This document shows, one piece after another, positions 17,754 through 26,372 of a stretch of DNA of 64,000 nucleotides (positions are counted from its first letter, which is position 1; each line of letters starts with the position of its first letter). The stretch comes from Kuafuiihalomonas sp050331295 (GTDB lineage Bacteria; Myxococcota; Kuafuiibacteriia; Kuafuiibacteriales; Kuafuiibacteriaceae): the NCBI GenBank assembly GCA_050331295.1, contig JBHJGZ010000009.1, positions 532,194-596,193 on the forward strand, in the 5' to 3' direction. The translations under genes and the position numbers were made by a program. The notes beneath the pieces were generated by a model that was not told the DNA's origin, did no database searches, and was given only the letters and a program-made list of their open reading frames with translations.

Positions 17754-18362
17754 ATGCGGATATTGGTGGCCGACGATGACCGGGCTCAGCGAGCGGTAAC
17801 CGGGCGAGCCCTGGAGGCCTGGGGATTCTCGCCTACGTTGGTGGAGGATGGAACCAAAGCGCTGGAGGTCCTGGAACATGAGCCCAGGTCGATGGTGGCC
17901 CTCTTGGATTGGATGATGCCCGGACTGCACGGCATCGATGTCTGTCGAGAGCTCCGCACCAAGCCAACAGCCGCCCCGAGGTATCTCATCCTCCTGACCT
18001 CCCGAGATGCCCCCGACGATGTTGTGAATGGCTTGAGAGCTGGAGCCGACGACTACGTGCGAAAACCGTTCCATCGAGAAGAACTGCAAGCGAGATTGAC
18101 GAATGGTGTTCGCATCCTGGAGCTCCAAGACAAACTAGAAGAACGGGTTCGTGCACTGGAAGGAGCGCTCCGAGACGTTCAGCAACTTCGCCGGCTTCTC
18201 CCCATATGCTCTTACTGCAAGAGGGTGCGGAACGATCAGAACTACTGGACCCAAGTCGAAGCGTACTTGACCGAGCATCTGGATCTTCGCTTCAGCCACG
18301 GCATCTGTCCATCCTGCTATGAGGACGTGGCGTCGAGAGAACTGGAAAAGCTCGGGCCCTAG
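17754..18362 (+). CDS. Response regulator with C-terminal cysteine-rich (CxxC...CxxC) domain
   Basis: A 202-residue protein. The receiver (about 1-120) has the acidic pocket ADDD, the phospho-acceptor in LLDWMMPG, the switch Thr/Ser in LLTSRD and the lysine in VRKPF. A coiled coil (about 122-150) leads to a C-terminal segment with LLPICSYCKRVRND and HGICPSCYED, two cysteine pairs that probably bind zinc. This tail is found on many two-component proteins of environmental bacteria; its role is not known to me. The ATG at 17754 places the first strand (RILVADDD) at the N-terminus; in-frame ATGs at 17712 and 17733 are alternatives. The stop TAG lies in a CTAG shared with the stop of the convergent hydrolase gene. 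Confidence 0.87.
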   Translation: MRILVADDDRAQRAVTGRALEAWGFSPTLVEDGTKALEVLEHEPRSMVALLDWMMPGLHGIDVCRELRTKPTAAPRYLILLTSRDAPDDVVNGLRAGADDYVRKPFHREELQARLTNGVRILELQDKLEERVRALEGALRDVQQLRRLLPICSYCKRVRNDQNYWTQVEAYLTEHLDLRFSHGICPSCYEDVASRELEKLGP

Positions 18363-19246
18363 GTCGAAGTCCCGGGGGGGCGGCCAAGGTGAAGGACGCC
18401 GTCGGTCGTCAAGATTCGGACGCGTTCGAGGAGTCCTTCCGGCAGGCCTCGTCGAACCTCGCGCACCACATCCTCAGGCTTGTGTCTCATCGAGCCGTGG
18501 CACAAGACGAGGTGTTCATTCTCGAGGACGTCGGCTCGTTCGGCTATGTGCCGGAAGTGGATGTGACCGCCAGACCAAGCCCGCTCCGGCCGCATTCGGT
18601 CTCCGAAGAAGGTGCATTCCAGGAGCAGCACGCGACTGGTCCGAACCTGCGGCTCTTCCAAGATATTGATGGTCGTGTCGCCGGGAAAGCAAAGTTCGGG
18701 TCTATCGACCCAGGCATCCACGGTCTCTCCGGCCCGAGCTCTGGCTTCCACCGTCTCCTGGTCTGAGGCCTGGAGTTCGGGGATGAGTTTCTTGACCTTT
18801 TCTACGATGACATAGCCGACCGCCTCGATCCGATGGTGGGCCTTCACCACATGGACCGAGTGCCGTGAACCGATGGGGATCACCTCGTTCGGTGACACGC
18901 CGACCAATGAACATCTGAGAGCATCGGATTGAAGGTCGTCCCAGCCGCAGAGGATCCGGTGCAGGACCGGCCGGGTCTCTTTGGGACAGAAGATCCGGGG
19001 AGGAGCCTGGCCAAACAAAGCCCGGAGGCTGACATAGTATGGAAGCCCGGCGGCATGATCGATATGACCGTGCGTCAAGAACAGGCGGGCCTGAGCTTCC
19101 GCGCCATCCGGACAGCGGCCGATGTCCAAATTCACATCCAGCGCCGGGATCTGATAGCAGGTCTCGATACCGCCGACGGAGCGGGCGAAGATCGTATACC
19201 GGCCCACGTCGATGGCGGTCGAGGTGCGTCTTCGTCCGGCGGGCAC
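18359..19246 (-). CDS. MBL-fold metallo-hydrolase (RNase Z-like)
   Basis: A 295-residue metallo-beta-lactamase-fold protein with the metal-binding THGHIDHAAGLPY motif (HxHxDH), an aspartate in FPGDTTIN and further histidines in GGHIHF and LCHGSMRHK. The layout, with strand ARSVGGIETCYQ before the metal site, resembles the RNase Z / Elac group, but the exosite arm that binds tRNA is not evident, so the substrate is unknown. The GTG at 19246 begins 1 base after the stop of the cNMP-binding gene; the longer frame upstream overlaps that gene and is a shadow. It is the last gene of the carrier/HEAT-cNMP operon and ends in a CTAG shared with the facing gene. Confidence 0.86.
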   Translation of the reverse strand: MPAGRRRTSTAIDVGRYTIFARSVGGIETCYQIPALDVNLDIGRCPDGAEAQARLFLTHGHIDHAAGLPYYVSLRALFGQAPPRIFCPKETRPVLHRILCGWDDLQSDALRCSLVGVSPNEVIPIGSRHSVHVVKAHHRIEAVGYVIVEKVKKLIPELQASDQETVEARARAGETVDAWVDRPELCFPGDTTINILEEPQVRTSRVLLLECTFFGDRMRPERAWSGGHIHFRHIAERADVLENEHLVLCHGSMRHKPEDVVREVRRGLPEGLLERVRILTTDGVLHLGRPPGTST

Positions 19247-19247
19247 G

Positions 19248-20222
19248 TCAGTGGTGCTCAGCTTCCACCTGGCGAGCCAGGTCTCGCGTGCTGCCCTTGA
19301 GTTCCGCCATGCGGGCTCGAGTTCGTTCATTTTCGTGAGCCACCATCGCGAAGGCACATCTCGCCAGGCGGAAATGGTCTTCCATCATGTCCCACATCAG
19401 TTCGAACGGCACACCGATCACGAGGCTCGGGATGTCGGCGGTGACGGTATAGGGCGTGGTACCGGTGGAGAAGGCCGCACTTCCCAAGACCAGGGAACCC
19501 GCTTCGAAGAGGCCGTCGATCCGGGGATCGTCGTTTTCGACTCGCAGCCGCCCTTCGCCGACCACCCAGAGATGGGTGAGCGGATCACCTTTCTTGGTGA
19601 GGATTCGGTCTCGACTCAGCCGCTTCTCCACGGAGGAGTTGGCCAGGACCACCAGCGGCTGGATGGGTGCGTTCTGAAAGAAGTCCGAAGCCCGCAATAC
19701 CATGAGCTTCTGCACCTCATTCAGTCGGCGAACGGAAAGCCAAGGCCGCTCGATCCTTCGGATGCGTTGGCGCGGAAATACCTCGTTGGGCGGCAATCTG
19801 AGCGCGATCTTGTGAACCATCTGGAAGACGTCGAGGAGCACCGTTCGGGCGAAATCGAAGTTGTCCTCCATGATGTCGTAGTATTCGCTCGTATCGAGAA
19901 CGAGCGCATGCGTTTCTTCGAGGGCGGTTGCAGTCCGTGCGTAGGGGCGGTTCAGGTTCGCATCCAAGATGCCCACCACGGAGGACGGGCCGTAAAGCCA
20001 TGGCTCTTTTCCCTCAGCGCTCAAGGACACCAGGCCGTCCACGATGAAATACATGTTCATCGCCGTATCGCCCCCACGAAACAAGACCTCACCATCCGTG
20101 TAGTAGGCGTCCTTCAGCACCGCGGCAAACTGACGCATCACCCGCTGAGGGGGCTGGCTCGCGAAGAAGCTTCGAAGGAACAGCTCGTGCTCGACGCGAA
20201 TGCTGCTCGGATCAGATGACAC
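19248..20222 (-). CDS. Double cyclic-nucleotide-binding-domain protein
   Basis: A 324-residue cytoplasmic protein with two CRP-type cNMP-binding folds. The first (about 15-150) has YTDGEVLFRGGDTAMNMYFIV and ends in a long helix; the second (about 165-300) has RDRILTKKGDPLTHLWVVGEG and FEAGSLVLGSAAF. The usual PxGxxxRSA phosphate-binding cassette is not well kept in either, so the ligand is uncertain. There is no DNA-binding helix-turn-helix, so it is probably a sensory or regulatory subunit and not a transcription factor. The GTG start at 20222 lies inside the end of the carrier/HEAT gene (11-base overlap). The same arrangement occurs at 56366-59435. Confidence 0.88.
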   Translation of the reverse strand: MSSDPSSIRVEHELFLRSFFASQPPQRVMRQFAAVLKDAYYTDGEVLFRGGDTAMNMYFIVDGLVSLSAEGKEPWLYGPSSVVGILDANLNRPYARTATALEETHALVLDTSEYYDIMEDNFDFARTVLLDVFQMVHKIALRLPPNEVFPRQRIRRIERPWLSVRRLNEVQKLMVLRASDFFQNAPIQPLVVLANSSVEKRLSRDRILTKKGDPLTHLWVVGEGRLRVENDDPRIDGLFEAGSLVLGSAAFSTGTTPYTVTADIPSLVIGVPFELMWDMMEDHFRLARCAFAMVAHENERTRARMAELKGSTRDLARQVEAEHH

Positions 20223-22965
20223 CCGAAGGTTCCTCCGTCGCCGCCATGAGTTCGATGAAGGAGCTCAGGGTTCCCGTCGTAGAGCGCTCTTGTGAGACGG
20301 TGGCCACCTCTTCCCTGAGGTCTCGTTCGCCGAGTTCGAGCGCGAAGTACGCCGCCAACCCGGCGAGTGCCTCGTCCGGTTCCCGAATGAGCCGTCCCAG
20401 CGCGCTTCGCCAGTCTTCGATGCGGTCGCTCAGGTATGGCTCTGCTCGGCGAAGCCGTTCCCCCACTGGAAGGTCGTCGCCGATGATCCGAAGAAGTTCT
20501 CGGATGCTGGTGACGGCGGAAGTCAGGGTGAGGGCATCGATATACTCCAATGCTTTGGCCCTCATTCGTCGGTCGGAGGACTGAAGGGCAAGCGCGACGC
20601 TTTGGATGGATTCCCGAGGATGGGCGATCTGAAGCAAACGAAAGGCGCGTTCCATGGCCTGGCGCTGCTTGTCTTGCAAGAGCTGAAGCAAGAGGTCGAG
20701 GGAAGGGCGCACCTTGTCGGATACCTCGGAATACGCCCGGTGGAGGGGGTACCACATCGCCAGAAGGCGAATGTATTCCTCCAGCTCGACCTTCGTTCGA
20801 CGCTCGATCTTGCGTACGTCCACCGATACATCGGTTTCGGAGACCAAACGACCCAAACCTCGAAGGGCCTTGTATCGCACGACGCCATTGCTCTCGCTCA
20901 TGATGGTATCGAGGAGGATGTCTGCCGCCCGCTGATTTCGAAACTTGCCGACCGAGCGGGGAACATGAATCCGGACGTGGAGCGGTAAGGTATGGTCGCG
21001 CAAGGAACGCTCCAACACGTCCAGGGCGCGGTCGCCCAACGCGACCAACGCTTCCCGAACCATCGCCCGTCGTTCTCTCCATTCGAGCTGCTGAATCAGA
21101 ATCGCGATGAAACGAGCGTCCCGGACGGTCACCATTCCAGCCACTGCCGCCTCGGCGACCGACGGATCCGGGCTGTCTGCCATCTGGGTGAGCAACTCCG
21201 CCCACCTGGAATCGCCGGAATCCTGCACCGCCTGGAGCAAGCCGAGCCGTGCTCGGGAGCCGGCCGAGCCTTCCATTTCAACGATCTGGATGACGGCCGG
21301 ATGCTCCAGGGGATGTTTCGATTCCATGTTGGCGAGCCAAAATGCAGCCTGCCCGCGTACGTTGGGACTGACATCCAGAAGTCGCCCTTCGAGAGCGTGA
21401 TGAATGCCGGCCCGAGCCAGCGACTTGAGGGCTTCGACCCGGACCTGTTCGTTGTTGTGGGTCAGAAGACGCTCGGCGAGCGAGATCCAGTCTTTGCGCT
21501 CCGGCGTTGCGATGACCTGCAGGGCCCTCATCAGCACCTGGTCGGACTCGTGGTACAGGATCAGGCCCGGGATGAGCTTGGAGCGGTCGTTGGCCGCGAG
21601 TAGGTCGATGGCCGCCACGACCCGGTCCGGCTCCCGACTGGAGAGCGCTTCCACGACGATCTCCACCGACCGCAGGTCGAGCTGAAGATGGCCTCGGGTC
21701 GAGCCGGGCAAGGTCCGATGAACCGCGGCCCGAAAAAGCTCCAGATACGGAGCCCGCAGTCTCAGGCCCAGCGCGATCCAGATGAGGCCGAGCGCCAGCA
21801 CGATGCCGGCCAGCACCATGGGTTCGTTCAATCCAAAGGCGCCGAGCGAAAGCAGGCCTGCCGCGGCGAGGGCCTGGCTGCCCCGTACCACCACCGCGTC
21901 GATGAGGGCTTTGCTCGAAGCGCGGGTCTCTTCAGGGACCGGCATCCACAAGAGCTCCATCGAAATCCGGTGCAGCGAGTGGCGAAGAGCACCGTCGGCG
22001 CCCTTCGTGAGGAGCACCGCCAGGGTGGCTCCACCCGCGACCAGCACTCCGGTGGCCCCCAACACCAGGAGGAAAGGCAGGACCACGAACGCCAAGATCG
22101 TCCCGGTCCGTCGAACGAGGTAACCGCTGACCCCGACCTGGACCAGCAGCGCGACGATGTTGAGGCCCGCGTAGTATCGGGCGAAAAAGCGCCCGAGCTC
22201 GGCTCCCGAGTAGTTGTCCGCGGCCACGGACTTGAAGAGGAAGTCGGTGACGAGCACCGTCATCGTGGCGAGGGCCGTCAAGAGCCCGAGCCGAAGCAGG
22301 AAGGATTGACTACGAAGCGCGCGAAATCCGCCCCTCCATTTGGGTCTTTGTTTCCGGGCTCGCGAAACGTCTGGCGTGAGTTCGTCCGATTCCAGGCAGG
22401 TCACCAGGGCGGCGCTGGCCAGAAAAATGGCCGCGGCGGCGGGGAGCAAACTCGCGGTCCCTGCGTAGCGCAGCGCAGGAATGCTGAGACTCGCTCCCAT
22501 GACGGCTCCGACCACACCCCCCGCCGCCAGAGGACCGAACAGACGCTTGCCCTGGGTGACGGTGAACATGTTCCCCACCACCATCCAGAACTGCACCACC
22601 AGGACCGTCCCCAAGGTCCCCGACCATGTGTACAAGAAGAAGACCACCAGCTTGGTTTTCGGCAGCAGGTAGAAGATGGCGGTGCCAAAACCGGCCAGGA
22701 TCAGGGTGCAAACCAGAGAGTTGCGGCGCCCAAAGGAGATGACGAAGCGGTTGTTCAGCTGGGTCGCCACCAAAGCGATGACGGCCAGGAGCGCGTACAC
22801 CCATGGCAAACGCCCGGCCGGAAGCAGCTCGAGGAAGAGGGCATCTCGGGCCGTCTCCAACATCGTATGCGCGCCGATCACGCCGAACAAAACGAGACCC
22901 GAGTACAGGACGAGGGGACCTTCGCCGGACCGGATATCTATCAGCTGGGAGAGGTCTCGGCGCAT
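20212..22965 (-). CDS. ATP/ADP-carrier-like (MFS/TLC) membrane protein fused to HEAT repeats
   Basis: A 917-residue two-part protein. Residues about 15-420 form 11-12 membrane helices of the nucleotide-carrier/MFS type, with the signature ARDALFLELLPAGRLPWV near the first helices and the motif RHSLHRISMELLWMPVPEE before the last ones. Residues about 450-880 are cytoplasmic alpha-helical repeats of the HEAT type (for example RVEALKSLARAGIHHALEG, VVRYKALRGLGRLVSE). It probably moves or senses nucleotides, with the HEAT part as a docking platform; that is inference. The ATG at 22965 has GGACGGA just upstream and lies 23 bases from the divergent gene at 22989. The next gene overlaps its stop. A paralogue with the same plan is at 56796-59435. 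Confidence 0.87.
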   Translation of the reverse strand: MRRDLSQLIDIRSGEGPLVLYSGLVLFGVIGAHTMLETARDALFLELLPAGRLPWVYALLAVIALVATQLNNRFVISFGRRNSLVCTLILAGFGTAIFYLLPKTKLVVFFLYTWSGTLGTVLVVQFWMVVGNMFTVTQGKRLFGPLAAGGVVGAVMGASLSIPALRYAGTASLLPAAAAIFLASAALVTCLESDELTPDVSRARKQRPKWRGGFRALRSQSFLLRLGLLTALATMTVLVTDFLFKSVAADNYSGAELGRFFARYYAGLNIVALLVQVGVSGYLVRRTGTILAFVVLPFLLVLGATGVLVAGGATLAVLLTKGADGALRHSLHRISMELLWMPVPEETRASSKALIDAVVVRGSQALAAAGLLSLGAFGLNEPMVLAGIVLALGLIWIALGLRLRAPYLELFRAAVHRTLPGSTRGHLQLDLRSVEIVVEALSSREPDRVVAAIDLLAANDRSKLIPGLILYHESDQVLMRALQVIATPERKDWISLAERLLTHNNEQVRVEALKSLARAGIHHALEGRLLDVSPNVRGQAAFWLANMESKHPLEHPAVIQIVEMEGSAGSRARLGLLQAVQDSGDSRWAELLTQMADSPDPSVAEAAVAGMVTVRDARFIAILIQQLEWRERRAMVREALVALGDRALDVLERSLRDHTLPLHVRIHVPRSVGKFRNQRAADILLDTIMSESNGVVRYKALRGLGRLVSETDVSVDVRKIERRTKVELEEYIRLLAMWYPLHRAYSEVSDKVRPSLDLLLQLLQDKQRQAMERAFRLLQIAHPRESIQSVALALQSSDRRMRAKALEYIDALTLTSAVTSIRELLRIIGDDLPVGERLRRAEPYLSDRIEDWRSALGRLIREPDEALAGLAAYFALELGERDLREEVATVSQERSTTGTLSSFIELMAATEEPSGVI

Positions 22966-22988
22966 TCCGTCCGGCGAGTATAGCCACC

Positions 22989-24488
22989 ATGCATCCGTCG
23001 GCCACGAAACATGCTGGGACCGCTGCATTGTGCATGGGATTGTGGCTCGGGGCGTCTCGGGCAAACGCGGTGGAGGTCTCTGGAACCGGCTTTGCGCGGG
23101 GGGCCGTCCAATCTACGCCGGACATCCTTGGACTCACCCAGATCACTTCCCTTCAGGACATCGGGGCACGACGTCGGGCGGACGACCCCGATGCTCGGCT
23201 CGAATCGGTGGGTGCGCAGTTGTTCACTCGAATTTCGGCTCGAGGTCAGCCGCTTCCGGGACTGTTGTGGAGGATCACGCTCGATACCGGTCTCATCGAT
23301 TTCACCGACGATGGCGTCTTCGGGGACGGACGCCCTTTCGGAGAACACGCTCGAACCACCGCGCTTCTCGGAAGCACCTACCTCGACGTCCAGCCCCGTG
23401 CCGACGGAACCATGGTCCTGCGGTTTGGGAAGCTGAGACCTCGGGTCGGAGACGGAGCCATCTTCGACGCAGCGGCCTTCGGAGGCTTGTTCGACTTCGA
23501 CCTTTCCCTCCTCCGCGACCCGATTCCGTTTGCGGTCACCTTGTCGGCGTTTCTTCCGGATGGCCGATTCACGGAGGATCTGAAGACCAGTCCGCTCGTG
23601 AACCTGGAGGTGCGGTTTCCGTTCACCTTTTTCGAGGTCGGGACGTTCGGCGCCCTGTTCTGGGACGACGAAGGCGCCTTCGTTCCGTTGGTGCGCTTCC
23701 CAGCCTTCGTTTCGGATGGACTCGAGGGCGCATCGGTGAACTCGACCCGAGGTCCCCTGGCTTGGACCGGCGCATGGTTCGAGTGGAGGAGTCCGGCCCT
23801 GCTTGTTCGCATCGACGGGATGTTGGGGCTGGGGCGCACCACGGTCAGCGGACAGCTCCCCGTCTCTCGTGGCAGGGCCCCGGTCGTGACCTCCGAGCCG
23901 TTCGAGGAGCGGGTCCGACTCCTCTCGGGCCTGGTCAAGGCTGAGCTCGACCTGAGCTGGGACCGATTCGGTGCGTCGCCTTTCTTCTTGTTCCTGACCG
24001 GTGACGACGACCTGGGGCCGCCGGGGGACCGGACCTTTGCTGCGTTCCCGAGCCTGGCTCCGGTGGTACCCTTCACGTCCATCTTCTTGGCTGGAACCTC
24101 GTCGCCGGTACAGCAGCAGCCGTCGCTTCAAAATCTCGCCCCGGATGGGAGCGGTCTCATCGCCCCAGGAATGCGGGGGTCTGTGGGCGTCGGTCCGCTG
24201 GAACTCGCCGCTACCGTGGCGGGGCTGTTCAGCCTGTTCCCGCCGGCCCTCGAAGGCCTCCGCGCCGTCGGACCCGCCTTCGAGCGCGCCATCCCCGAGA
24301 GTGTCGACCCTGAAGCGCGGCTATACGGCGTGGAGGTCGACTTCGACGTCACCTGGTTCTTGGGGTCACACTGGGCCGCGACCCTGGAATCCGCCTACTT
24401 CGCGACCGGTGGCGTGTTCGGAAATGCGCCAGATGCGTATCAGCTCTTGGTGGGCATTGGATTTTTGGCCGGAGACCCGCAACTTTGA
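22989..24488 (+). CDS. Exported protein, possible outer-membrane beta-barrel, unknown function
   Basis: A 499-residue protein with a signal peptide (hydrophobic core ALCMGLWLGA, likely cleavage after SRANA near residue 27). The mature part alternates polar and hydrophobic residues in many short strands (for example LLWRITLDTGLIDF, LVNLEVRFPFTFF, YGVEVDFDVTWFLG) with glycine and aspartate turns, as in outer-membrane barrels or porins. The terminal residue is not aromatic (DPQL), which is not ideal for a barrel. I recognise no family. The ATG at 22989 fits the signal peptide; earlier in-frame starts lie inside the divergent gene. It ends 21 bases before the sigma-factor gene and may be in its operon or regulon. 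Confidence 0.75.
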   Translation: MHPSATKHAGTAALCMGLWLGASRANAVEVSGTGFARGAVQSTPDILGLTQITSLQDIGARRRADDPDARLESVGAQLFTRISARGQPLPGLLWRITLDTGLIDFTDDGVFGDGRPFGEHARTTALLGSTYLDVQPRADGTMVLRFGKLRPRVGDGAIFDAAAFGGLFDFDLSLLRDPIPFAVTLSAFLPDGRFTEDLKTSPLVNLEVRFPFTFFEVGTFGALFWDDEGAFVPLVRFPAFVSDGLEGASVNSTRGPLAWTGAWFEWRSPALLVRIDGMLGLGRTTVSGQLPVSRGRAPVVTSEPFEERVRLLSGLVKAELDLSWDRFGASPFFLFLTGDDDLGPPGDRTFAAFPSLAPVVPFTSIFLAGTSSPVQQQPSLQNLAPDGSGLIAPGMRGSVGVGPLELAATVAGLFSLFPPALEGLRAVGPAFERAIPESVDPEARLYGVEVDFDVTWFLGSHWAATLESAYFATGGVFGNAPDAYQLLVGIGFLAGDPQL

Positions 24489-24509
24489 ACGAGTCGGGGG
24501 TTTGCAGAG

Positions 24510-25100
24510 GTGGTGCTGGACGCAGCGGCTCAAGAGGAAGCCGCCTGGATGGCTGAGTTCGTGCGAACCCGACATCGGGCCCCGTTCGAACGGCTGTTCC
24601 GCCGGTATCGAGGGCGCATGGTGAGCTACGCAATGAAGTACGTACGAAGGCAGGATCGAGCCGAAGAGTTGGCCCAGGACGTGTTCGTGCGTGTGTACAC
24701 GACCCGCCGATATGAGCCGTCCGCCTCGTTTCGCGCGTGGCTCTATAGGGTCGCCACCAATCTTTGTCTCAACGAGGTTCGGCGGGGCGAGTATCGGGTA
24801 GCGCGCGAGGATCTGGACGACCACGCTGAGCTGAGCCTCGGTCCCGGGGCTGGGCCCGAAGCCGACTTCGAGGCTCGGGAGCTGACGCGAAGGCTCGAGG
24901 AGACCCTGCACGGTCTGCCGGAGAAGCAGCGCGCCGCCTTCCTGATGGCCCGCTTCGAGGGCCTCAGTCACGAGGAGATTGCCTCGGCCCTCGGGTCGTC
25001 GGTCCCCGCCGTCAAGTCTTTGATTCATCGCGCCCTCGAACGTCTGCGCCAGAGGATGGAGGCCGAGGAAGCAGCCCACGCGAGGGAGGCCATGTCATGA
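24510..25100 (+). CDS. ECF-type RNA polymerase sigma factor
   Basis: A 196-residue sigma-70 family factor with only regions 2 and 4. Region 2 (about 20-90) has FERLFRRYRGRMVSYAMK, then RAEELAQDVFVRVY and FRAWLYRVATNLCLNEVRR. Region 4 (about 130-185) has LPEKQRAAFLMARFEGLSHEEI and a helix-turn-helix SSVPAVKSLIHRALERLR. It directs polymerase to a small stress or envelope regulon. GTG at 24510 follows AGAGG; a second GTG lies directly after it. Its stop overlaps the anti-sigma start (ATGA), the standard arrangement of a sigma/anti-sigma pair. Confidence 0.94.
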   Translation: MVLDAAAQEEAAWMAEFVRTRHRAPFERLFRRYRGRMVSYAMKYVRRQDRAEELAQDVFVRVYTTRRYEPSASFRAWLYRVATNLCLNEVRRGEYRVAREDLDDHAELSLGPGAGPEADFEARELTRRLEETLHGLPEKQRAAFLMARFEGLSHEEIASALGSSVPAVKSLIHRALERLRQRMEAEEAAHAREAMS

Positions 25101-25546
25101 GCCGCTGCCTCGAACCTGAAACGCTCGCCGCCATCGCCTGGGGGCACCGTGTCTCCACGGCGGACGAGCGCCACCTGGAGAGTTGCGCCCGCTGTCAGGT
25201 GGAGTATCGCCAGCTGCAGCGATTGAGCTCATTGCTACCGGCTCGGCACGTGGAGCCCAGTCCGGCCTTCGACGCTGCGCTCCGGGCACGCCTGGAAGAG
25301 GAGGACGAGCGGCGGGCCCGGCGATGGCCCAGACATCCCATGTTCATCTTGGCGCCCGCGCTGGCGGCGGCTGGCATCATCGTCGCGGTCGGGCTCCCAC
25401 CGGGCCCTGCTGGGCCGCATGAACCCTTGCCCGACCCTCGGCTCCTTGCGGACCTCGAACTGTTCGAGGCGATGGAGGCCTCTGAACTGGTGGACGTGCT
25501 GCAAGACCTGGACGTGATCCGCAAGCTCCCGAGCGATGAGGGCTGA
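25097..25546 (+). CDS. Anti-sigma factor, membrane-anchored, zinc-finger type
   Basis: A 149-residue protein. The N-terminal anti-sigma domain has the HxxxCxxC motif in DERHLESCARCQVEY (about 25-39). A helical stretch with EEEDERRARR follows, then one membrane helix (about 77-97, FILAPALAAAGIIVAVGL). The outer tail ends in repeats of Leu/Glu/Asp (LLADLELFEAMEASELVDVLQ). It should bind and silence the sigma factor encoded just upstream. The ATG overlaps the sigma stop and its own stop overlaps the next ATG as TGATG, so four genes here are translationally coupled. Confidence 0.9.
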   Translation: MSRCLEPETLAAIAWGHRVSTADERHLESCARCQVEYRQLQRLSSLLPARHVEPSPAFDAALRARLEEEDERRARRWPRHPMFILAPALAAAGIIVAVGLPPGPAGPHEPLPDPRLLADLELFEAMEASELVDVLQDLDVIRKLPSDEG

Positions 25547-25779
25547 TGGAGGACGCATGGGGGTGGATCTTCGTGCTGGGCATGGGTCTCGGGACCTCGG
25601 CCGACGCCGCCGAAACCGCGACGCGGACATCGACATCCTCCGCGGTCGTTTCCCCCGCGACCCGCTTGACGCCGGAGGACCGCGAGCTCGCGCGATATCT
25701 GGACATTCTGGAGCACTGGGAGCTCCTGAAGGACTGGTCGGTCATCGAAGCGCTGCCCATCCTGGAGGATGGACCGTGA
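25546..25779 (+). CDS. Small exported protein of the sigma/anti-sigma operon
   Basis: A 77-residue protein with an N-terminal signal-like hydrophobic stretch (WIFVLGMGLGTSADAAE), a Ser/Thr-rich segment, and a C-terminal helix of leucine, aspartate and tryptophan (YLDILEHWELLKDWSVIEAL). That helix resembles the leucine-rich outer tail of the anti-sigma factor next door; this similarity is seen by eye only. It may be a periplasmic partner that signals to the anti-sigma factor. ATG overlaps the anti-sigma stop by 1 base, and its stop overlaps the next GTG (GTGA). No named family recognised. Confidence 0.72.
   Translation: MEDAWGWIFVLGMGLGTSADAAETATRTSTSSAVVSPATRLTPEDRELARYLDILEHWELLKDWSVIEALPILEDGP
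25764..25768 (+). promoter_or_regulatory. Ribosome-binding site GGAGG deciding a GTG start
   Basis: GGAGG lies 7 bases before the GTG at 25776 and supports that codon as the start of the DUF3106-like gene over the ATG seven codons later. Confidence 0.7.
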
Positions 25780-26291
25780 CGTGTTGGTTCTTCCGAATGC
25801 TCCGAGGGACGGCGGCAGTGCTGATCTTTGGTCTCAGCGGACTCCGCTTCGCGTCCGCTCAAGAACCACCCGAGGTGCCGACGCCCGAGAACGTGGCACG
25901 GGTCCAGAACCTTTCGCCCCGGGAAAAGGCAGTTCTTCGGCAGCGGCTCGAGCAGCTGCAGGCGATGGAGCCTGAGCGTCGCCAGAGGTTACTCGAAGCT
26001 GCGCGTCGGTTTCGGGACATGACGCCCGCCGAGCGCTCTCGCGTTCGGGAAGCTTTCCAGCGCTTTCAGGCGGCAAGTCCCCGGGAACGAGCCCAGATGC
26101 GGAAGAGGTATCGGATGTTTCAGCGGCTGCCGGCGGCCGAGCAGAAAGAGCTCCTGCAAGCGGCCAGGGATCTCCGGGAGCTGTCCCCTGAGCAGCGCCG
26201 GAAGATCCGAGCTCGGATTCAACAATGGCGCCAGCTGTCGCCGGAACGCCGGCAAGCCATCCGGCAGAGGACGCGAAGGTCGCGTCGCTGA
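25776..26291 (+). CDS. DUF3106-like exported Arg/Glu-rich helical protein
   Basis: A 171-residue protein with a signal peptide (RMLRGTAAVLIFGLSGLRFASA, cleavage near residue 29, before QEPPE). The mature part is a string of short helices repeating a pattern like LSPREKAVLRQRLEQLQAM, MTPAERSRVREAFQRF, LPAAEQKELLQAARDL and LSPEQRRKIRARIQQW: about five copies of a 20-22 residue unit that starts (L/M)(S/T)PxxR. This matches the DUF3106 type often found beside ECF sigma genes. The tail is very basic (RQRTRRSRR). It is coupled to the preceding gene by GTGA and is the last gene of the operon. It may sense envelope state by binding misfolded proteins, as Spy/CpxP-like helical proteins do; that is a guess. 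Confidence 0.78.
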   Translation: MTCWFFRMLRGTAAVLIFGLSGLRFASAQEPPEVPTPENVARVQNLSPREKAVLRQRLEQLQAMEPERRQRLLEAARRFRDMTPAERSRVREAFQRFQAASPRERAQMRKRYRMFQRLPAAEQKELLQAARDLRELSPEQRRKIRARIQQWRQLSPERRQAIRQRTRRSRR

Positions 26292-26372
26292 ACCCCCACG
26301 ACCTGTCCGGGAATCGAGGACGGAAAGCGGTTTGATCGTGTAAGCTGCCGACCTAGTGTATACCCACGAGAG

